The position numbers and the translations under genes are program-made. DNA of 10,797 nt, from positions 1-10,797 of the forward strand of contig JACRAA010000364.1 of NCBI GenBank assembly GCA_016213595.1. Direction: 5' to 3'. This document shows, one piece after another, positions 7,339 to 10,797 of the stretch. Source of the stretch: Actinomycetota bacterium (GTDB taxonomy: Bacteria > Actinomycetota > Actinomycetes > Propionibacteriales > Propionibacteriaceae). Each line of letters opens with the position of its first letter. The stretch's first letter is position 1. The notes under the pieces were generated by a model, which saw only the letters and a list, made by a program, of their open reading frames with translations, was not told the DNA's origin and did no database searches.

Positions 7339-8393
7339 GCGCGATCGTCGTCGCGGCCTCGGTGGCAGGCCGTGGTGCGGTCCTCGACCTGTCCGTACCG
7401 GCCGGATCGGTCACGGCCGTGGTCGGTCCCAACGGGGCAGGCAAGACGAGCCTCCTCCACCTGGTCGCCGGGCTGCTCGCGCCGACGGACGGCGAGGTAC
7501 GGGTCGGCGACGAGATCCTCTCCAACCCTCGACGCGTCGTCCCGACGCACCTGCGCCGGGTGGCACTCCTCACCCAGCGGAGCGCACTGTTCCCCCACCT
7601 GAGCGTCCTCGACAACGTGGCGTTCGCCCCACAGGCAGCCGGAGCGCGGCGGGAGGCTGCCCGCGAGCGGGCGATGACGGAGCTCAGGGGCGTGGGCTGC
7701 GAGGCGCTGGCCGGCCGCGCGGCGCACCAGCTGTCGGGGGGGCAGGCGCAGCGGGTGGCGATCGCCCGCGCCCTCGCCGGCGACCCGCTCGTCGTGCTGC
7801 TCGACGAGCCGACGGCCGGCTTGGACGTCGCCTCAGCCGCCGAGCTGCGTACCGTTCTCGCCGAACGTCTGCGAGGCCGTACCTCCCTGCTCGTGACCCA
7901 CGAAGCGCTCGACCTGTGGACCATCGCGGACCGTGTCGCCGTCGTCGAGGGCGGACGCGTGGTGGAGACCGGAGTGACCGACGAGCTCCTCGCCCGGCCG
8001 ACGAGCCCCTTCCTCGCACACCTGAGCGGCATCACCCTGCTGACCGGAGTGGGACGCGACGGAGAGCTCGAGATCGCCGGCGGCCTGCGTATCCAGGGCC
8101 TGAGCGACGCCGTACAGCCGCTCCACGACGCCCGTCCGGGACTCGCGGGGATCCCGCCCGAGGCTGTGTCGCTGCACCTCGAACCGCCGGGCGGAAGCCC
8201 TCGGAACGTCCTGCCGGCGGTCGTCAAGGTGCTCGAGCCGCGAGGGCCCGTCGTGCGTGTCCGGCTCGACGTCGCGGGCCAGCAGGTGGCCGCCGACGTC
8301 ACGAGCAGGTCTGTGGCCCGCCTCGGCCTGGCCCCCGGCACTGCCGTCTGGGCCGTCGTCAAGGCCGTCCAGGTCCGCCTGTACGGCCGCTAG
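7335..8393 (+). CDS. modC: Molybdate ABC transporter ATP-binding protein ModC
   Basis: A 352-residue cytoplasmic ATPase that drives molybdate import through ModB. Walker A GPNGAGKTS is at 31-39, the Q-loop region reads LLTQRSALFPHLSVLDNVAF, the signature LSGGQ starts at 133, Walker B VVLLDEP has D157/E158, and the switch histidine is H189 (LVTHEALD). The C-terminal part, from about residue 291 to the end, is a single TOBE/Mop-type domain ending in VKAVQVRLY. In ModC proteins that domain binds oxyanion and can inhibit transport when molybdate is plentiful. The start at 7335 is supported by GGGGGA at 7322-7327. It overlaps modB by four bases, and the next gene begins 10 bases after its stop. 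Upstream in-frame sequence is antisense or out-of-frame to modB and was excluded. Confidence 0.95.
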   Translation: MSAIVVAASVAGRGAVLDLSVPAGSVTAVVGPNGAGKTSLLHLVAGLLAPTDGEVRVGDEILSNPRRVVPTHLRRVALLTQRSALFPHLSVLDNVAFAPQAAGARREAARERAMTELRGVGCEALAGRAAHQLSGGQAQRVAIARALAGDPLVVLLDEPTAGLDVASAAELRTVLAERLRGRTSLLVTHEALDLWTIADRVAVVEGGRVVETGVTDELLARPTSPFLAHLSGITLLTGVGRDGELEIAGGLRIQGLSDAVQPLHDARPGLAGIPPEAVSLHLEPPGGSPRNVLPAVVKVLEPRGPVVRVRLDVAGQQVAADVTSRSVARLGLAPGTAVWAVVKAVQVRLYGR

Positions 8394-8403
8394 TGTGGTC
8401 GGG

Positions 8404-8892
8404 ATGAACAGCTGTGCCGTGATCACGGTCTCCGACCGCTCCGCCGCCGGGCACCGCGAGGACCTGTCGGGACCAGCCATCGTCGCCCTCCTCGAGGCGG
8501 CCGGGTACGACGTGGCCGCCACCCTCGTCCCCGACGGCGAGGAGTCGGTCGCCACCGCGCTGGACGCCGCCCTCGCCACCGGCGTCCGGGTCGTCATCAC
8601 CACAGGCGGTACGGGCGTCGCTCCCCGCGACCGGACGCCCGAGGCGACACGGGCCGCGATCGACAGGGACCTCCCCGGCGTCGCCGAGCTCCTGCGGGCC
8701 GAGGGCCGCGCACACTCACCGCACGCTGCGCTCACCCGCGGGATCGTGGGCGTCACCGCGGAGTCGCCGGGCCGTCCCGCCGCCCTCGTCGCCAACCTTC
8801 CGGGAAGCCCCGCGGCGGTACGTCAGGGCATGGACGTCCTGCTGCCGCTCATCCCGCACATCCTCGAGCAGCTGGACGGAGGCGACCACTGA
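8404..8892 (+). CDS. mogA: MogA/MoaB-family molybdopterin adenylyltransferase
   Basis: A 162-residue protein of the MoCF-binding fold. It contains AVITVSDRSAAG at the N-terminus, EDLSGP shortly after, the family signature TTGGTGVAPRDRTPEAT in the middle, and NLPGSPAAVRQGMD toward the end. Proteins of this family activate molybdopterin by transferring AMP from ATP, giving the substrate for MoeA-dependent molybdate insertion. The GGTG loop and the following acidic residue are the expected ligand-binding site. The ATG at 8404 lies 10 bases after modC and has only a weak GTCGGG upstream. A longer in-frame extension runs through modC and is rejected because homology begins at MNSCAVITV. Its last base is shared with the moaE start. 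Whether it is the MogA or the MoaB2 branch cannot be settled by eye; the biochemical role is likely the same. Confidence 0.9.
   Translation: MNSCAVITVSDRSAAGHREDLSGPAIVALLEAAGYDVAATLVPDGEESVATALDAALATGVRVVITTGGTGVAPRDRTPEATRAAIDRDLPGVAELLRAEGRAHSPHAALTRGIVGVTAESPGRPAALVANLPGSPAAVRQGMDVLLPLIPHILEQLDGGDH
8878..8882 (+). promoter_or_regulatory. Ribosome binding site of moaE within the mogA 3' end
   Basis: GGAGG lies 9 bases before the ATG at 8892 and inside the last codons of mogA. It supports moaE starting at the overlapping TGATG rather than further downstream. Confidence 0.6.
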
Positions 8893-9326
8893 TGCTCGAC
8901 CTGCGGCTGGCCGAGGTGACCGACCGACCCATCGACCACGAGGCGCTCGTTCGGACGGTCGCCCGTCCGGAGGCGGGGGCCACCAGCCTGTTCCTCGGCA
9001 CCGTCCGTGACAACGACCCGCACGCCCAGGGCGAGGTCGTCGCCCTCGACTACACCTGTCACCCGTCCGCCTATCCCCTGATCGGTGAGATCGCCAGGGG
9101 CGTCCTCGAGGAGGCCGACCCGGACGGCGGGTGTTCCGTGGCGCTCGCCCATCGGGTCGGACACCTGGTCGTCGGCGACACCGCGTTCGCGGTCGCCGTC
9201 TCGTCGGCGCACCGGGCCCTGGCGATGGAGGTCTGCGGTCGCCTGGTCGAGGAGGTCAAGCGGTCGCTGCCGGTCTGGAAGCAGCAGTTCGAGGCGGACG
9301 GCAGCTACCGCTGGTCAGGACTCTGA
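8892..9326 (+). CDS. moaE: Molybdopterin synthase catalytic subunit MoaE
   Basis: A 144-residue protein, a usual length for MoaE. Together with thiocarboxylated MoaD it inserts two sulfurs into cyclic pyranopterin monophosphate to make molybdopterin, in the cytoplasm. Family landmarks are GATSLFLGTVRD (29-40, containing R39), LDYTCHPSAYPLI, the block AHRVGHLVVGDTAFAVAVSSAHR (86-108) and EVKRSLPVWKQQ with K123 and K130. These lysines correspond in position to the catalytic K119/K126 pair of E. coli MoaE. The C-terminus ends YRWSGL, as in relatives. The start overlaps mogA as TGATG. It is the last gene of the mod-moco operon. No MoaD gene is adjacent, so the small subunit must be encoded elsewhere. 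No obvious terminator hairpin follows the stop. Confidence 0.95.
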   Translation: MLDLRLAEVTDRPIDHEALVRTVARPEAGATSLFLGTVRDNDPHAQGEVVALDYTCHPSAYPLIGEIARGVLEEADPDGGCSVALAHRVGHLVVGDTAFAVAVSSAHRALAMEVCGRLVEEVKRSLPVWKQQFEADGSYRWSGL

Positions 9327-9337
9327 GCCTGGGCAGG

Positions 9338-9411
9338 TGTCGGGGTGACAGCACGGATGAGAACTGGCCAGGATGCGTGAGACTTGGTGCCAGCGTCGTG
9401 AGACCTGGCCA
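9338..9411. repeat. Three phased degenerate repeats, possible transposable-element end
   Basis: TGAGAACTGGCCA (9358-9370), TGAGACTTGGTGCCA (9378-9392) and TGAGACCTGGCCA (9399-9411) begin 20 and 21 bases apart, about two helical turns. They follow a TGT-starting sequence (TGTCGGGGTGACAG at 9338) that begins 11 bases after the moaE stop. Serial transposase-binding repeats behind a TG... terminus are seen at ends of some insertion sequences, for example the IS21 and IS481 groups. No matching inverted end and no transposase were found in the window, so this would be a solo or decayed end. Confidence 0.35.
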
Positions 9412-9803
9412 CCCTCGCGACACAGCACCACCGGTTCCCCGGCCAGCATCGACTTGCTCGTCACGAGGCGTGAAGTCCTTCGCCGCGCTGTCCGTGGGTC
9501 TCGGGTGCGGACCGGGCGAAAGTCTCGTGGCGACGCGCGGAAGGTGATGCCGATCGACAAGGCCCACCCCCAGCGGTATGAAGCGGTCGTTGAGCCAGTC
9601 AAGAAAGCAGGCCATAGCGTGCGAGGTCAGGTCGACTCGACGCGCTCTGGTTGGTCCGTCGCCGGCAGTCGTCTGTCCAGCCAGCCCGGCGACCTGGGCC
9701 AGCGTGCTTCCCAGTCCCCGAGCAGCAACTCGTTAGCGACGCTCGCCGGTTGGACGGATCACTCGTGAAGGTGCGATCCGAAGCGCGCTAGGGCTGAAGC
9801 AGC
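9412..9803. other. Non-coding or degraded stretch, no gene supported
   Basis: Open frames exist on both strands, up to about 130 codons, but none has a convincing ribosome binding site, recognisable domain or the strong third-position GC bias of neighbouring genes. Two short protein-like runs were noticed: RYEAVVEPVKKAGHS on the + strand around 9575-9620, and LLLGDWEARWPRSPGWLDRR on the - strand around 9675-9735. Neither could be assigned. The stretch reads as decayed mobile or intergenic DNA. Confidence 0.4.
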
Positions 9804-9989
9804 TCAACAAGAAGTTCCGGATCGCGGTGCCCGGACGCCTCGAGATGCACCTTTGACTGATCGAGAATGCGTGGCCTCCAAGCGCTCACCGTCGAGGCGG
9901 ATGAACGCTTTGTACTCGCCGGCCTCAACGTCGATCGCCTCAACCCACCCGGCGCTTTCTCCGCAGTCTCGAAGAAGCTGACCGTGTCG
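9804..9989 (-). pseudogene. Protein-like fragment without start codon, unassigned
   Basis: On the - strand an open frame of 61 codons runs from an upstream stop (TGA at 9990-9992) to a TGA at 9804-9806. It contains no ATG and no obvious GTG start with a ribosome binding site. The part WVEAIDVEAGEYKAFIRLDG looks like real protein sequence: mixed, acidic, alternating hydrophobic pattern, mostly G/C-ending codons. After about 40 residues it turns Arg/Ser-rich, as out-of-frame sequence does. A neighbouring - strand frame just upstream (FIAGLGVLVFADDTVSFFET, around 9958-10027) is also protein-like and could be the earlier part of the same broken gene, joined by a frameshift. I do not recognise the family. 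It could be chance. Confidence 0.3.
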
Positions 9990-10149
9990 TCAGCGAAGAC
10001 GAGCACGCCCAAGCCAGCGATGAAGGCAGTATGGCGCGCTGAGGACCGACACCAGGCACCCGCTCCCCCGCGGCCACTGGATCGATCGCGCTGTGGGCGG
10101 CAGGAGCGGACGTTCCCGCGAGAACGTCGGTAGCCCGGCGGCGCGCACC

Positions 10150-10398
10150 TCAGCGCAGGCCCGGCCCCGCCTGGCTTGCCGCTGTCTCCGCGCGCTCGCG
10201 GGAGACCTCGATGTCACGGCCGCACGCGGTGCAGGTGTCGACGTAGCGGGTGCCCACCGCGAAGAGTGGGATGAAGAACAAGGAGAACTTGCGCACACGC
10301 TTGACCAAGTGGTGTGCAGCAGTGTTGCCGCAGGTCTCGCAGAGGTACACCAGTGTGGCCAGGAGCACTTGCCTGACACCGAGGCCAAAGATCAACAT
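10150..10398 (-). CDS. Small zinc-ribbon domain protein
   Basis: An 82-residue protein beginning MLIFGLGVRQVLLATLVYLC. It has two CxxC knuckles, C20-E-T-C23 and C56-T-A-C59, separated by a basic segment and a hydrophobic stretch FSLFFIPLFAVGT at about 38-50. This layout matches the short zinc-ribbon proteins (zinc_ribbon_15-like) common in actinobacteria, whose function is unknown. The four cysteines should bind one zinc. The start at 10398 is supported by AGAAGG 7 bases upstream; the frame continues to 10464, but the extra 22 residues are Pro/Arg-rich and unlike the family. It stands alone in a region of decayed sequence. Its own upstream region (10399-10594) shows no clear promoter. The last dozen residues are low-complexity and may vary between strains. 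Confidence 0.72.
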   Translation of the reverse strand: MLIFGLGVRQVLLATLVYLCETCGNTAAHHLVKRVRKFSLFFIPLFAVGTRYVDTCTACGRDIEVSRERAETAASQAGPGLR

Positions 10399-10594
10399 CG
10401 CGAACCTTCTCGTTGGTCGTCGTGGCGGAAACCCCGGGGATCCGGGCCTGCACAAGCTACGCATTACCCAGCAAGCGTCAGAGGGCTCCTGCTCCGGCCG
10501 CGACCGCTTCTACGGGAACTCCACCGCCGGCCAGCACGAGTCGCGCCGTCAGCGGCATGACCGTGCATCCATACGGAGCCATGCCGGACGTCGG
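10399..10594. other. Intergenic stretch upstream of the zinc-ribbon gene
   Basis: Apart from the zinc-ribbon ribosome binding site at its left end, nothing can be supported here. A 34-codon - strand frame (MAPYGCTVMPLTARLVLAGG start) and its + strand antisense frame lack ribosome binding sites or recognisable families. Confidence 0.35.
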
Positions 10595-10797
10595 CTAACG
10601 GGTGCGATCGCGCCACGTGAGGGCCGCAACCGGGAACTGCCGTCTGCACGGGGAATGCCAGTTTGCGGCGGGCGCGTCGTCGAAGTACGGCGCCTGCCAA
10701 CCCCGTAGGCGAAACCTCCGGACGGTCCTCGTCAGGACCGCCCGGCGCCTGGTACACGCCGGCGAGTGTGATGAACAGGTCCCGCCAGGATTCCCAC
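10595..10797 (-). pseudogene. Frameshifted remnant of a dihydrofolate-reductase-like (RibD C-terminal domain) gene
   Basis: Reading the - strand inward from the right edge, three consecutive pieces in three frames match the N-terminus of the dihydrofolate reductase family / RibD C-terminal domain proteins. They are LFITLAGVYQAPGGPDED (about 10778-10725), GGFAYG (10719-10702) and WQAPYFDDA (10699-10673). Intact members read in one frame as ...GVxQAPGGPDED..GGFxYGGWQAPYFDD. Joining the pieces needs two single-base changes, near 10717-10724 and near 10699-10704. After FDDA the similarity fades, and the frame ends at a TAG (10595-10597), far short of the ~180-200 residues of the family. No ATG is seen where the family normally starts (WRDLFIT instead of M-R-x-LFIT), though the window ends there. 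Members are NADPH-dependent reductase-like proteins, mostly uncharacterised. Sequencing error could explain the frameshifts but not the truncation. Confidence 0.6.

Noticed and set aside
9373..9768. 131-codon + strand frame downstream of moaE
   Set aside because: It has no ribosome binding site or known domain, weak codon bias and an Arg/Ser-rich product; it also begins inside the phased repeats.

Overview
The sequence is high-GC, with strong G/C bias at third codon positions, ATGA-type gene overlaps and actinobacterial-looking protein families. I infer an actinobacterial chromosome, possibly Micrococcales or Propionibacteriales; genus cannot be read from this window. No rRNA, tRNA, CRISPR array, phage module or intact transposase was seen.

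Positions 1-3770 hold a sugar ABC importer operon on the + strand. It has a 3' partial ChvE-type periplasmic-binding-protein gene, a double-NBD ATPase (GguA/MmsA/XylG type) and a permease (GguB/XylH type) with an extra hydrophilic tail. A perfect 13-bp hairpin separates the binding-protein gene from the ATPase gene. A second hairpin of the same size and layout closes the operon and sits between it and the convergent recQ.

Positions 3803-5659 (- strand) encode a complete RecQ helicase with helicase core, four-cysteine zinc site, RQC and HRDC domains. Its N-terminal limit is set by the divergent modA gene. The 141-bp recQ/modA gap carries inverted repeats built on GTACGG/CCGTAC.

Positions 5801-9326 (+ strand) form a tight molybdenum operon, modA-modB-modC-mogA-moaE. 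Molybdate is captured by lipoprotein ModA and imported by ModB and ModC. MogA/MoaB-type protein then adenylylates molybdopterin ahead of metal insertion, and MoaE is the catalytic subunit of molybdopterin synthase. moaA, moaC, moaD and moeA are not in the window.

Positions 9327-10797 are mostly degraded. They hold a set of three ~20-bp-spaced repeats (possibly a transposable-element end), a short unassigned protein-like fragment, one apparently intact small zinc-ribbon gene with a good ribosome binding site on the - strand, and at the right edge a frameshifted remnant of a dihydrofolate-reductase-like (RibD C-terminal domain) gene. I found no convincing novel multi-gene system. The most useful observations are the two matched hairpins, the divergent-promoter repeats and the decayed region downstream of moaE.
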